Shown one piece after another: positions 23,517 to 31,027 of a stretch of DNA of 42,083 nucleotides; position 1 is the first letter of the stretch, and the number at the start of each line of letters is the position of its first letter. Below the pieces are notes generated by a model. The model searched no databases. It was not told the origin of the DNA and saw nothing but the letters and a program-made list of their open reading frames with translations. The translations under genes were made by a program, and so were the position numbers. The stretch lies in the NCBI GenBank assembly GCA_964466595.1, contig CAYXNR010000015.1:1-42083 (forward strand), in the 5' to 3' direction. The stretch comes from JABDGC01 sp964466595 (GTDB taxonomy: Bacteria; Pseudomonadota; Gammaproteobacteria; DSM-16500).

Positions 23517-23834
23517 ATAATAAAAGAATACATAGAAATAAACGGTCAATCACCATTTGCACGGTGGTTTGAAGATCTTGAAAGTGTTGCTGCTGCAAAA
23601 GTAACAACAGCAATCTATCGTTTGGAACAAGGCAATCATTCTAACATAAAAAGTGTTGGAGAAGGGGTTTTAGAATATAAAATTGACTTTGGTCCTGGTT
23701 ACAGAATTTATTTCGGGAGAGATGGTCTAGAGTTAATAATTTTGCTTGGGGGTGGAAGCAAGAAGCAACAAAATAAGGATATAAATTTAGCTAAACAAAA
23801 ATGGAATGACTATAAACAACGTAAAAAACGGTGA
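23517..23834 (+). CDS. RelE/HigB-like toxin (TIGR02683 type) without a normal start codon
   Basis: The C-terminal part matches the killer-protein family: G-V-L-E-Y-K-I-D-F-G-P-G-Y-R-I-Y-F-G, then I-I-L-L-G-G-G-S-K-K-Q-Q. The conserved N-terminal part (K-E-Y-I-E-I-N-G-Q-S-P-F-A-R-W-F) is also in frame, but no ATG, GTG or TTG precedes it after the stop at 23490-23492; only ATA codons stand where the Met should be (23517, 23520). A TTG at 23622 would give 70 residues without the first helices. Either a rare ATA start is used or the start was lost by mutation. Family toxins cleave mRNA on the ribosome. The antitoxin gene follows after four bases. Confidence 0.6.
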   Translation: MIKEYIEINGQSPFARWFEDLESVAAAKVTTAIYRLEQGNHSNIKSVGEGVLEYKIDFGPGYRIYFGRDGLELIILLGGGSKKQQNKDINLAKQKWNDYKQRKKR

Positions 23835-23838
23835 AAAT

Positions 23839-24153
23839 ATGGCACTAACAAAAGAATTTAAATCAACAATCATGTTTCGCGCAAAAAAAGACAAAAAATT
23901 CTGCGAAGCCATGTTATCAGAAGCTATTACTGAATTATTAGCAGGTAATGTTGATGCTGGGAAAGCAATTCTTAGGGATTATATAAATGCAACAATTACT
24001 TTTGAGTTGCTTTCAAAAATAATGCAGAAAAATCCAAAAAGTATCATGCGAATGTTAAGCGCAAGCGGTAATCCTACCAGTAAGTCTTTATTTATGATAT
24101 TCCATATGATTCAAAAAATAAAAAAGGTGCATTTTAAAATAATAGTCAGATAA
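23839..24153 (+). CDS. HigA-like antitoxin of the TIGR02683 toxin pair
   Basis: 104 residues from the ATG at 23839, with GGTGAAA close upstream. A-L-T-K-E-F-K-S-T-I, then A-G-K-A-I-L-R-D-Y-I-N-A-T-I-T-F-E-L-L, then K-S-I-M-R-M-L-S-A-S-G-N-P show the small DNA-binding antidote family (XRE/HTH-like) found after HigB-type toxins. It would bind the toxin and repress the pair. The toxin-then-antitoxin order is normal for HigBA. The last residues (K-K-V-H-F-K-I) match the usual end, so this partner looks intact even if the toxin start is not. Confidence 0.8.
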   Translation: MALTKEFKSTIMFRAKKDKKFCEAMLSEAITELLAGNVDAGKAILRDYINATITFELLSKIMQKNPKSIMRMLSASGNPTSKSLFMIFHMIQKIKKVHFKIIVR

Positions 24154-24176
24154 TTTGGAATTTAAGCGAATTCTTT

Positions 24177-24935
24177 ATGGAAAATACGGCTAAACAAGCA
24201 ATAACTAAAGTCCCAGAGGTAACTCTCCTTTTTTGGATCATTAAAATCGCAGCCACGACGCTGGGGGAAACTGGCGGTGATGCGGTGACGATGTCAATGA
24301 ATCTTGGCTATATAGTTGGCACTCTCATTTTTGCTGTTATTTTTATTGTTTCTGTCATGATTCAAATCAAAGCTACAGGCTTTCGTCCCTTACTTTATTG
24401 GACAACTATTATTGCAACAACAACGGTAGGAACAACCTTAGCGGATTTTGCAGATCGTTCACTCGGAATTGGTTATCTTGGTGGTTCCTTATTATTATTT
24501 TTCTTGCTAATGAGTTCCTTATTCCTGTGGTATCAGGTCATGGGTAGCATATCTATTAATACTGTGAGCACCCCAAAAACAGAAATATTTTATTGGATAA
24601 CCATTATGTTTTCTCAAACCTTGGGTACGGCCTTAGGTGATTGGACAGCGGATTCAATGGGCATTGGTTATTGGGGAAGTGCTCTGGTTTTTGGCGCCTT
24701 ACTTACTCTTCTAGCAATATCTTATTACAAAACAAATTTATCGCGCACTCTGTTGTTTTGGGCGGCTTTTATTCTCACGCGCCCGCTTGGGGCTGTTTTA
24801 GGCGACCTGCTGGATAAACCCATTGCCTTAGGCGGTTTAGCCTTGAGTCGTTATGTTGCGTCTATTATTCTATTATTGTTTATTCTTGGCTGTATCTTTA
24901 TTTTCGAGCAAGGTTCAGCAAAAAGTAGTCATTGA
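24177..24935 (+). CDS. membrane protein with four internal repeats (COG4705-like)
   Basis: 252 residues, about eight membrane helices. Four repeats of about 60 residues each hold a first helix with a T-x-G-x-x-x-(G/A)-D core: T-L-G-E-T-G-G-D, T-V-G-T-T-L-A-D, T-L-G-T-A-L-G-D and P-L-G-A-V-L-G-D; the first three continue into a G-I-G-Y or N-L-G-Y turn. This matches uncharacterised membrane-anchored proteins grouped as COG4705. Repeated Asp in helices suggests ion or metal handling, which is speculation. It starts 23 bases after the antitoxin gene and overlaps the end of the convergent ankyrin-like gene by seven bases. Confidence 0.75.
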   Translation: MENTAKQAITKVPEVTLLFWIIKIAATTLGETGGDAVTMSMNLGYIVGTLIFAVIFIVSVMIQIKATGFRPLLYWTTIIATTTVGTTLADFADRSLGIGYLGGSLLLFFLLMSSLFLWYQVMGSISINTVSTPKTEIFYWITIMFSQTLGTALGDWTADSMGIGYWGSALVFGALLTLLAISYYKTNLSRTLLFWAAFILTRPLGAVLGDLLDKPIALGGLALSRYVASIILLLFILGCIFIFEQGSAKSSH

Positions 24936-25906
24936 GGTGATGGAGGATTTGCTAGGGCGAAAGCAGCATCAGTAAACTGTTGCGAAAAATCATCTTGTTT
25001 TAGACTTTCGCTAACTTGTGATCTCGCATTCTTAGCTTTATCACGGTGAAAATGAAGGTTGGACCGGCTGAGGCTCATTGTTTCCACAAAACTGGAAAGA
25101 TCTTTCTTTCTCATATCAAATAGCTCTTTAAAATATTGCAGATATTCTCCCATTTTTTTTCTCTGTTCTTCCCTTGGAATTTTTTTCAATTTATTTTTTT
25201 CTTCTTGTGGAAGCGCGTTTAATATATGTTTTGGTACACGCTGTTCCAGATTACGCAGATGTTTCAAAATTATTTCATTTTCATTTTCATTTTCATTTTT
25301 CCAATCCTCATCGGATATTGCTAAACCCTCTAGATCAATATAATCCTTCTGCGCGCGTTTTTGTTCAAAAAATCGGATGACATCTTCTTCGTTATCTTTT
25401 ATTTTTTCATAAAAAATTTCCCACATTTTTGTGTCATACAATTTAAAAGCATATTGTAAGGGGCTAATAGAAGCTTCATCATGCACAAAGATCAAAAAGG
25501 GATGCTTATCTATCATACTCTTTACTTTCTCGTGATCCGCATTCCCAATAGCTTGAAGCAAGCTTGGCACCAGCTTTCTCTGTAGCTTATCCTTTTCTTC
25601 ACGCTCAGCAGAGTCGAAATCCTCATCCGTAAAAAAAACCCCCTCATCACAAGCGCTATCAGAACCCTGACCCTGACCAGCGCTTGCAAGTAATAAACGC
25701 CTTTTAACAGTGGTATTAGTCGGGGAGGAAATATTGCGAATAATTCTTCTGTCAGTAGAAGATATATGATCGCCACAAACTCTCTCAGAAATAGGAGAAG
25801 AATTTCCGCCCCCAATAATTGATCGGAGACAGCTCATAAAAAAACGTCTGGCCCAACTTAGCCCTCTTACAGCCCCTCTACATAATCTTTTTACTAGTTC
25901 TAGCAT
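24929..25906 (-). CDS. ankyrin-like effector candidate
   Basis: 325 residues from the ATG at 25906 (GAGGA 11 bases upstream); an ATG at 25939 would add 11 residues with no clear ribosome-binding site. The start is rich in Arg, Leu and Trp and may form an amphipathic helix. A single degenerate ankyrin-like unit follows a Glu/Asp-rich segment: L-L-Q-A-I-G-N-A-D-H-E-K-V-K-S-M-I-D, then I-S-P-L-Q-Y-A-F-K-L-Y-D-T-K-M-W. That variant, with P-x-Q-Y-A and x-M-W, is common in unknown proteins of Legionella and Coxiella. The rest is charged coiled coil. No signal peptide. Probably host-directed, by analogy only. Confidence 0.6.
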   Translation of the reverse strand: MLELVKRLCRGAVRGLSWARRFFMSCLRSIIGGGNSSPISERVCGDHISSTDRRIIRNISSPTNTTVKRRLLLASAGQGQGSDSACDEGVFFTDEDFDSAEREEKDKLQRKLVPSLLQAIGNADHEKVKSMIDKHPFLIFVHDEASISPLQYAFKLYDTKMWEIFYEKIKDNEEDVIRFFEQKRAQKDYIDLEGLAISDEDWKNENENENEIILKHLRNLEQRVPKHILNALPQEEKNKLKKIPREEQRKKMGEYLQYFKELFDMRKKDLSSFVETMSLSRSNLHFHRDKAKNARSQVSESLKQDDFSQQFTDAAFALANPPSPQ

Positions 25907-25979
25907 AGTAAAATTTTTCCTCGTTCTAATGATGATCATTTTACATTAAAAAAGAACAATATTTTGTTAAATAAAAATC

Positions 25980-25999
25980 TTTTTAAAACAAAGATTAAG
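25980..25999 (-). promoter_or_regulatory. weak PmrA-like direct repeat upstream of the ankyrin-like gene
   Basis: Read on the minus strand: CTTAATCTT, TG, TTTTAAAAA. The first half is one or two bases off the PmrA half-site cTTAATatT that controls many Dot/Icm effectors; the two-base spacer fits, but the second half is poor. It sits about 75-95 bases before the preferred start. Confidence 0.2.
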
Positions 26000-26089
26000 A
26001 TCCTTCGCTTCGCTCAGGATGACATTTGCGAGAATGGACTTTACGCTCAGGATGACATTTGCAAGGATGGACTTTACGCTCAGGATGGG
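25998..26089. repeat. partial palindromic repeat followed by 33-bp tandem repeats
   Basis: AGATCCTTCGCTTCGCTCAG (from 25998) continuing GATGACA is nearly the right arm of the repeat at 13785-13812. From 26013 a 33-bp unit starting CTCAGGATGACATTTGC is repeated: 26013-26045, 26046-26078, and a partial third from 26079. The second copy differs at only a few bases (GCGAGAATGG versus GCAAGGATGG). It lies between the ankyrin-like gene and the end of pyk. Confidence 0.75.
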
Positions 26090-26135
26090 CATTTACATGT
26101 GTATTTTGATCTCAGGCCAGCTGCTGGCAGAGTGC

Positions 26136-27593
26136 CTAAGACTTCAAATGATTCGGAATATCGCCAACAGTTGCAATCTTCAAGGAATTTGTTTTTCCAT
26201 GAATGCCGATCAAATCACCTTTGGTTAAAATCACCAAATCGCCGTGGTGAAGAATTCCTCGTTGCTCTAGTTCCGTAATAGCAGCCTGGTTCAAAACCCG
26301 CCGATCGATGTTGGTTGCATCAAAGGGAATAGGATAAACGCCTTTATAAAGGGTCAGGCGGCGTAAGGTTGTTGCATGACGACTGAGACCATAAATAGGA
26401 ATATGTGAACGAACACGTGACATCAGTAAAGGCGTGGTACCGGATTCTGTCAAGCCAATGATGGCTTTAATATTTAAATGATTGGCAGTAAAAATAGCCG
26501 CAGCAGCAATGGCTTCATCGACATGCACAAAAGTATGTTCGGAACGTTGACGAAAGCTCATTTTGCTGAGATGTTTTTCAGCGCTTAAGCAAACGCGATC
26601 CATGGCTGCAATTGCTTTTTCGGGATATTTGCCGACAGCCGTTTCTGCAGAGAGCATCACCGCATCGGTCCCATCCAACACGGCATTGGCGACATCAGAA
26701 ACCTCAGCACGAGTGGGAATGGTGCTATGAATCATTGATTCAAGCATTTGGGTTGCCGTGATCACTGGTTTATTATAGCTTCGAGCCTTATGAATGAGCC
26801 GTTTTTGCAAAGCCGGCAATTCAGCATCTCCCATCTCAACACCCAAATCACCGCGGGCGATCATAATAACATCTGTCGCTTGGATAATTTCTTCAATATT
26901 GGTAATGGCTTCGGTGCGTTCAATCTTGGCAACAATAGCGGCCTGTCCACCGGCTGCGACAAGCAGTGCACGTGCTTCTTGAACATCAGCGGCATGACGT
27001 GGGAAAGAAATCGCTAGAAAATCTACCTCGAGACGCGCTGCTTCTTTTATATCAAGACGATCTTTTTCAGTAATCGCGCCAGCAGATAAACCGCCGCCGA
27101 GACGATTAATGCCTTTATTATTAGATAATTCTCCGCCAACTTTCACCTGACAATAAATGCGATTGTTAGCTATTTTTACAACCTCTAGTGTGATACGGCC
27201 ATCATCCAAAAGCAGGGTATCGCCCCCCCGAACATCCCGTGGTAAATCTTTATAATCCAGGCTCACGCTTTCTTCGGTGCCCGCATTTTCATCAAGCTCA
27301 GGATCTAAAATAAAAGAAGCACCTTCTTTTAAAGAAATTTTTTGATTTTTAAAACGGGAAATCCGGATTTTCGGTCCCTGCATATCCGCAAGAATAGCAA
27401 CAATTTTACCGCATTCTGCGGCAATACGACGAACAGCACGAATGCGATTTTCGTGGGTCTCGATGCTGCCATGTGAAAAATTAGCACGAAAGACATTGCT
27501 ACCGGCAAGAATCGCTTTTTTTAATACTTCTGGATCATCTAAAGAAGGACCGAGAGTTGAAACAATTTTGGTTCGGCGCAGCGCTGTATTCAT
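26136..27593 (-). CDS. pyk: pyruvate kinase
   Basis: 485 residues, last step of glycolysis (phosphoenolpyruvate plus ADP to pyruvate plus ATP). Motifs: R-R-T-K-I-V-S-T-L-G-P, N-F-S-H-G (38-42), A-D-M-Q-G-P-K-I-R, the catalytic Lys in V-A-K-I-E-R, the signature M-I-A-R-G-D-L-G-V-E-M-G, and M-L-S-A-E-T-A-V-G-K-Y-P. Length is normal. The start overlaps the pgk stop by four bases (ATGA), so translation is coupled. Confidence 0.95.
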   Translation of the reverse strand: MNTALRRTKIVSTLGPSLDDPEVLKKAILAGSNVFRANFSHGSIETHENRIRAVRRIAAECGKIVAILADMQGPKIRISRFKNQKISLKEGASFILDPELDENAGTEESVSLDYKDLPRDVRGGDTLLLDDGRITLEVVKIANNRIYCQVKVGGELSNNKGINRLGGGLSAGAITEKDRLDIKEAARLEVDFLAISFPRHAADVQEARALLVAAGGQAAIVAKIERTEAITNIEEIIQATDVIMIARGDLGVEMGDAELPALQKRLIHKARSYNKPVITATQMLESMIHSTIPTRAEVSDVANAVLDGTDAVMLSAETAVGKYPEKAIAAMDRVCLSAEKHLSKMSFRQRSEHTFVHVDEAIAAAAIFTANHLNIKAIIGLTESGTTPLLMSRVRSHIPIYGLSRHATTLRRLTLYKGVYPIPFDATNIDRRVLNQAAITELEQRGILHHGDLVILTKGDLIGIHGKTNSLKIATVGDIPNHLKS

Positions 27594-28774
27594 AAAGAAC
27601 CTGTTCTACTTTGTCGTTGTTCTAGAGCTTGAATAGCGGGTAAAGACTTACCTTCTAAAAAGGCGAGAAAAGCACCGCCGCCTGTGGAAATATAGTCGAC
27701 CTTAGTAGCGATACGATATTTTTCAATAGCTGCGAGTGTATCACCACCGCCTGCAACCACAAAAGCCTTGCTAGCGCCGATCGCCTTCGAAATAGCCTTG
27801 GTCCCTTCTGAAAAGGCGTCAAATTCAAAGGCGCCCACGGGGCCATTCCAAATAATGGTTTTAGCCTTTTTAATGAGCCCAACCCACTGTTTGATGGTAT
27901 CCGGCCCGATATCCAAGATTTTTTCGCTATCATCCACATGAGAAATCAGGCGTACAGCAGTCTCGCTGTCTTCAGACATTTTCTCCGCAACAATCACATC
28001 GACGGGTAAGGGAATTTGCGTACCGCGTTTTTCCGCAGCAAGAATTAAACGTTCGGCCTCGTCTAAAAGATCGGCCTCATAAAGTGATTTTCCGACAGAA
28101 TAACCTTGAGCACCTAAAAAGGTATTGGCAATACCGCCGCCAACCAAAAGAAAATCTACCTTGTTAATCAGTGTTTCAAGGAGGGACAATTTGGTTGAAA
28201 CTTTTGAGCCACCCACAATAGCAAGAATAGGATGCTTGGGGTTTAACATGATTTTATTCAGGGCATCGATTTCGTCGGTGAGTAAGGGACCGGCGCAGGC
28301 CAGAGAAGCATATTGTATCGCACCACAGGTAGAAGCCTCAGCACGGTGAGCTGTGGCAAAAGCATCCATGATATATATATCTCCTAGCCCGGCTATTTTT
28401 TTAGCGAGGTTTTTTTCATTTTCCTTTTCGCCTGGCATAAAGCGAACATTTTCCAGGAGTGCTAAGCTCTGATGAGGCAGTGCGCCGTTTTGCCAGTTAA
28501 GCAGGGGTACGTCCAGTTTGAGTAATTCAGATAAGCGTTTAGCAATGGGCGCCAAGGAATATTGTTCGTCAAAAACACCTTCTTCCGGTCGGCCAAGATG
28601 CGATAAGAGCAGCACTTCTGCTCCTTCTTTCATAGCCTTTTTAATGGTGGGCAAAGCAGCACGAAGACGGAGATCACTGGTGATTTCGCCGTTTTTAATA
28701 GGTACATTAAAATCTTCGCGAATAACCACTCTTTTTCCTTTTAAAGAAACCTCAGACATTCGCAAGATAGACAT
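27590..28774 (-). CDS. pgk: phosphoglycerate kinase
   Basis: 394 residues; transfers phosphate from 1,3-bisphosphoglycerate to ADP. Marks: R-E-D-F-N-V-P-I, S-H-L-G-R-P-E, V-G-G-S-K-V-S-T-K, L-L-V-G-G-G-I-A-N-T-F, W-N-G-P-V-G-A-F-E, and G-G-G-D-T-L-A-A with S-T-G-G-G-A-F-L at the end. A textbook AAGGAG lies five bases before the ATG. It forms an operon with pyk. The upstream 227-bp gap to the divergent pcs gene has a TATAAT at 28917-28922 facing pcs, without a good -35. Confidence 0.96.
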   Translation of the reverse strand: MSILRMSEVSLKGKRVVIREDFNVPIKNGEITSDLRLRAALPTIKKAMKEGAEVLLLSHLGRPEEGVFDEQYSLAPIAKRLSELLKLDVPLLNWQNGALPHQSLALLENVRFMPGEKENEKNLAKKIAGLGDIYIMDAFATAHRAEASTCGAIQYASLACAGPLLTDEIDALNKIMLNPKHPILAIVGGSKVSTKLSLLETLINKVDFLLVGGGIANTFLGAQGYSVGKSLYEADLLDEAERLILAAEKRGTQIPLPVDVIVAEKMSEDSETAVRLISHVDDSEKILDIGPDTIKQWVGLIKKAKTIIWNGPVGAFEFDAFSEGTKAISKAIGASKAFVVAGGGDTLAAIEKYRIATKVDYISTGGGAFLAFLEGKSLPAIQALEQRQSRTGSL

Positions 28775-29001
28775 GATACTCCTTGAAGCTAGGCTAGCAT
28801 AAAATGAATTTACTGTATTACCAGAAGAGGGATAAAGCTGTAAAGGATAATCTAAAGGCCCAAAAAACCGGCTAGCTCATTTTACTACAGGCCTTTTTCT
28901 TGCTACCCTTAGTTAATATAATGTGTAATAAAGCTTATTTTTTTCTCTATCAAGCTAATTTGATTAAATTTTATCCAGTTTAAATAAAGACAGGAATCCC
29001 T

Positions 29002-29751
29002 ATGAGCACTCCGCTAAATCTTAGCAAAAGTCGTCAAATTACGGGATGGCTGGTTCATGCTTTCACGGCTAGTGGTGCCTTTTTGGGTTTACTTTCGCTT
29101 TTGGCTATTTATCACCACCACTATTTGCTTAGTTTTTGGCTGATGTTTGCCACTATTTTAATTGATGCCGTGGATGGCTTATTTGCTCGACTCATTAAAA
29201 TCAAAGAGGTCGTGCCCGAAATTAATGGTGAATTACTCGATAATATTGTCGATTTTCTCAATTATACGATTGTGCCTGCCTTTTTTCTTTTAGTCACTGA
29301 GCTCCTACCACCGCAATGGCGCTCCGTTTCTGCCATAGCCATCACCTTTTCTTCTTGTTATCAATTTACCCAGATCGATGCCAAAACAAAGGACCATTTC
29401 TTTACAGGCTTTCCCTCTTATTGGAATATTGCTGTTTTCTATCTTGTCTTTTGCAAGATGAATCCTTGGACCAACCTGAGTATTCTTCTGTCCTTATCTG
29501 TTTTAAGTTTTGTGCCGATCAAATATGTCTATCCCTCACGTCTCGATTATTTATCTCATAAGGGCAGTCTGCGTTTTTCCATGCTGCTTGCAACCATTCT
29601 CTGGGGACTGACTATAGCCGGCTTGCTATGGATTTATCCACATACCAGTCCCGCTTTGATCATGATGTCGATGAGTTATTTAGTTCTTTACCTCATCATT
29701 AGTCTTTATCGAACCTGGGTTCCTTTAATGGGAGGCCAAGAATTGACCTAA
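29002..29751 (+). CDS. pcs: phosphatidylcholine synthase (CDP-alcohol phosphatidyltransferase)
   Basis: 249 residues with about seven to eight membrane helices. The CDP-alcohol phosphotransferase motif is complete: D-A-V-D-G-L-F-A-R, then G-E-L-L-D-N-I-V-D. Features favouring Pcs over phosphatidylserine or glycerophosphate synthase are the long insert after A-R, D-F-L-N-Y-T-I-V-P and the late P-S-R-L-D-Y-L-S segment. Pcs condenses choline with CDP-diacylglycerol at the inner membrane. Choline normally comes from the host, as for Legionella. AGGAA lies seven bases or so before the ATG. Confidence 0.88.
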   Translation: MSTPLNLSKSRQITGWLVHAFTASGAFLGLLSLLAIYHHHYLLSFWLMFATILIDAVDGLFARLIKIKEVVPEINGELLDNIVDFLNYTIVPAFFLLVTELLPPQWRSVSAIAITFSSCYQFTQIDAKTKDHFFTGFPSYWNIAVFYLVFCKMNPWTNLSILLSLSVLSFVPIKYVYPSRLDYLSHKGSLRFSMLLATILWGLTIAGLLWIYPHTSPALIMMSMSYLVLYLIISLYRTWVPLMGGQELT

Positions 29752-29799
29752 GCGAGAGAGCATGTTATATCCTTCGCCTTTGTGTTTTCTGATCTTGTT

Positions 29800-30753
29800 A
29801 TGACATCCATTCCAATGAGAAAAAGTATACTCATCACCGGCGGTGCTGGTTTTATCGGCTCGCATACCGCTGATTTGCTTTTGCAAAAAAACATTCCGGT
29901 CACCGTTTTGGATAATTTATCTACAGGGAAAAAAAGTAATTTGAATTTGTCTTCGCCGCTTTTGCATTTCATTCAAGGCGATGTCTTGGACTATCCCAGC
30001 TTAGTTCAAGCGCTAGAAAATTGCGAAGCTGTTTTACATCTCGCAGCTCTGCCTTCTGTTCCTCAATCGATTAAAGATCCCCTTCATACCCATTCTGTCA
30101 ATACGCTGGGCTTTTTGCACCTGCTACAGGCTATCCGAGAACTACAAAGACCGATTCGCTTGGTTTATGCTTCTAGTTCAGCAATTTATGGTAATACCAC
30201 GACCTTACCCTGTAGTGATGAACTTGTTCTACAGCCAGTCCTGCTTTCTCCCTATGCCTTGCAAAAAAAGCAAAATGAACAATACGCAGACTTATATGCC
30301 CGTCTCTTTGAAATTCCGAGTCTCGCCTTACGTTATTTTAATGTCTATGGCCCTCGCCAAGACCCCGCATCGGTCTATTCAGGCGTCATTTCCCGTTTTT
30401 TAGCTCAATATCAGGCAGGACGCCAATTCACTATTTTTGGAGATGGAACCCAGGCAAGAGACTTTATTCATGTAGAGGATGTAGCAAAGGCAAACTATTT
30501 GGCTCTTCAGGGGACCTACCAGGGTGTGCTAAATATTGCCACCGGCGCTCCTGAAACACTTAATAAACTAGTTTCTTATATAGAAGACCTGGGTAAGCAA
30601 AAAATAGGCAGGGCCTATACTGCCCCCCGCCAAGGCGATATCCATCTTTCTTATGCCAAAACGAACAAGGCGGAACAAGCCCTGGGCTTTCATTATCAAA
30701 TTCCTTTACGAGAGGGAATTCGGCAATTGCTGTCGGCAACAGGGGTTGTATAA
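29800..30753 (+). CDS. NAD-dependent sugar-nucleotide epimerase/dehydratase (GalE/WbpP-like)
   Basis: About 317 residues, extended short-chain dehydrogenase fold: G-G-A-G-F-I-G-S-H for NAD at the start, L-H-L-A-A-L-P-S-V-P-Q-S, Ser in Y-A-S-S-S-A-I-Y-G and Y-A-L-Q-K as Tyr-x-x-x-Lys, then R-Y-F-N-V-Y-G-P-R-Q-D-P and D-F-I-H-V-E-D-V. This matches UDP-sugar 4-epimerases of the WbpP/Gne kind, used for surface polysaccharide. The start is uncertain: ATG at 29800 or 29815, with a GTG at 29782 possible; none has a clear ribosome-binding site. The heptosyltransferases downstream support a role in lipopolysaccharide. Confidence 0.85.
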   Translation: MTSIPMRKSILITGGAGFIGSHTADLLLQKNIPVTVLDNLSTGKKSNLNLSSPLLHFIQGDVLDYPSLVQALENCEAVLHLAALPSVPQSIKDPLHTHSVNTLGFLHLLQAIRELQRPIRLVYASSSAIYGNTTTLPCSDELVLQPVLLSPYALQKKQNEQYADLYARLFEIPSLALRYFNVYGPRQDPASVYSGVISRFLAQYQAGRQFTIFGDGTQARDFIHVEDVAKANYLALQGTYQGVLNIATGAPETLNKLVSYIEDLGKQKIGRAYTAPRQGDIHLSYAKTNKAEQALGFHYQIPLREGIRQLLSATGVV

Positions 30754-30819
30754 TGGGTGGCCCTGTGAGAGGGCTAGATCGCGGCTTCTTTGAGAAAACT
30801 GCTTGTGAGGATTGAAACC

Positions 30820-31023
30820 ATGTCTCTACATCATGCACAAAAAGGCAAGCAAGCCTGTACGCAAAAGGCTTATTTCATCAAATCCCAGGATCTGCCCTTA
30901 TCTTGTCCGCCACGTGATGAGCGAATCTGGGATGCCCATCCTCGTGTTTATTTACCAATCGAGGAATTAGGAGAGGTCCGCTGTCCTTATTGCGGCGCCA
31001 ATTATTTTTTAGAAAAGAGCTGA
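30820..31023 (+). CDS. zinc-finger (zf-CHCC) protein
   Basis: 67 residues from the ATG at 30820, with GAGGA eight bases upstream; a longer frame from 30790 has no such site. The likely metal ligands are Cys in L-S-C-P-P, His in D-A-H-P-R and the pair in V-R-C-P-Y-C-G-A-N-Y, the zf-CHCC pattern related to the mitochondrial complex I subunit NDUFS6. In bacteria the role is unknown. It stands four bases before waaF. Confidence 0.85.
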   Translation: MSLHHAQKGKQACTQKAYFIKSQDLPLSCPPRDERIWDAHPRVYLPIEELGEVRCPYCGANYFLEKS

Positions 31024-31027
31024 TCCT

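Noticed and set aside
23356..23613. 85-codon open frame on the minus strand
   Set aside because: It runs antisense through the 128-bp repeat and the toxin N-terminus, has Leu/Gln runs and no family likeness.
13855..25939. Prophage or integrative element
   Set aside because: No integrase, capsid, terminase, transposase or tRNA-linked attachment site; core genes are interspersed.
26013..26089. CRISPR array
   Set aside because: The 33-bp units are joined head to tail with no unique spacers, and no cas genes are present.
28853..28900. Terminator-like AAAGGCC ... GGCCTTTTT
   Set aside because: The loop is about 30 bases and no gene on the plus strand ends upstream of it; it lies between divergent genes.
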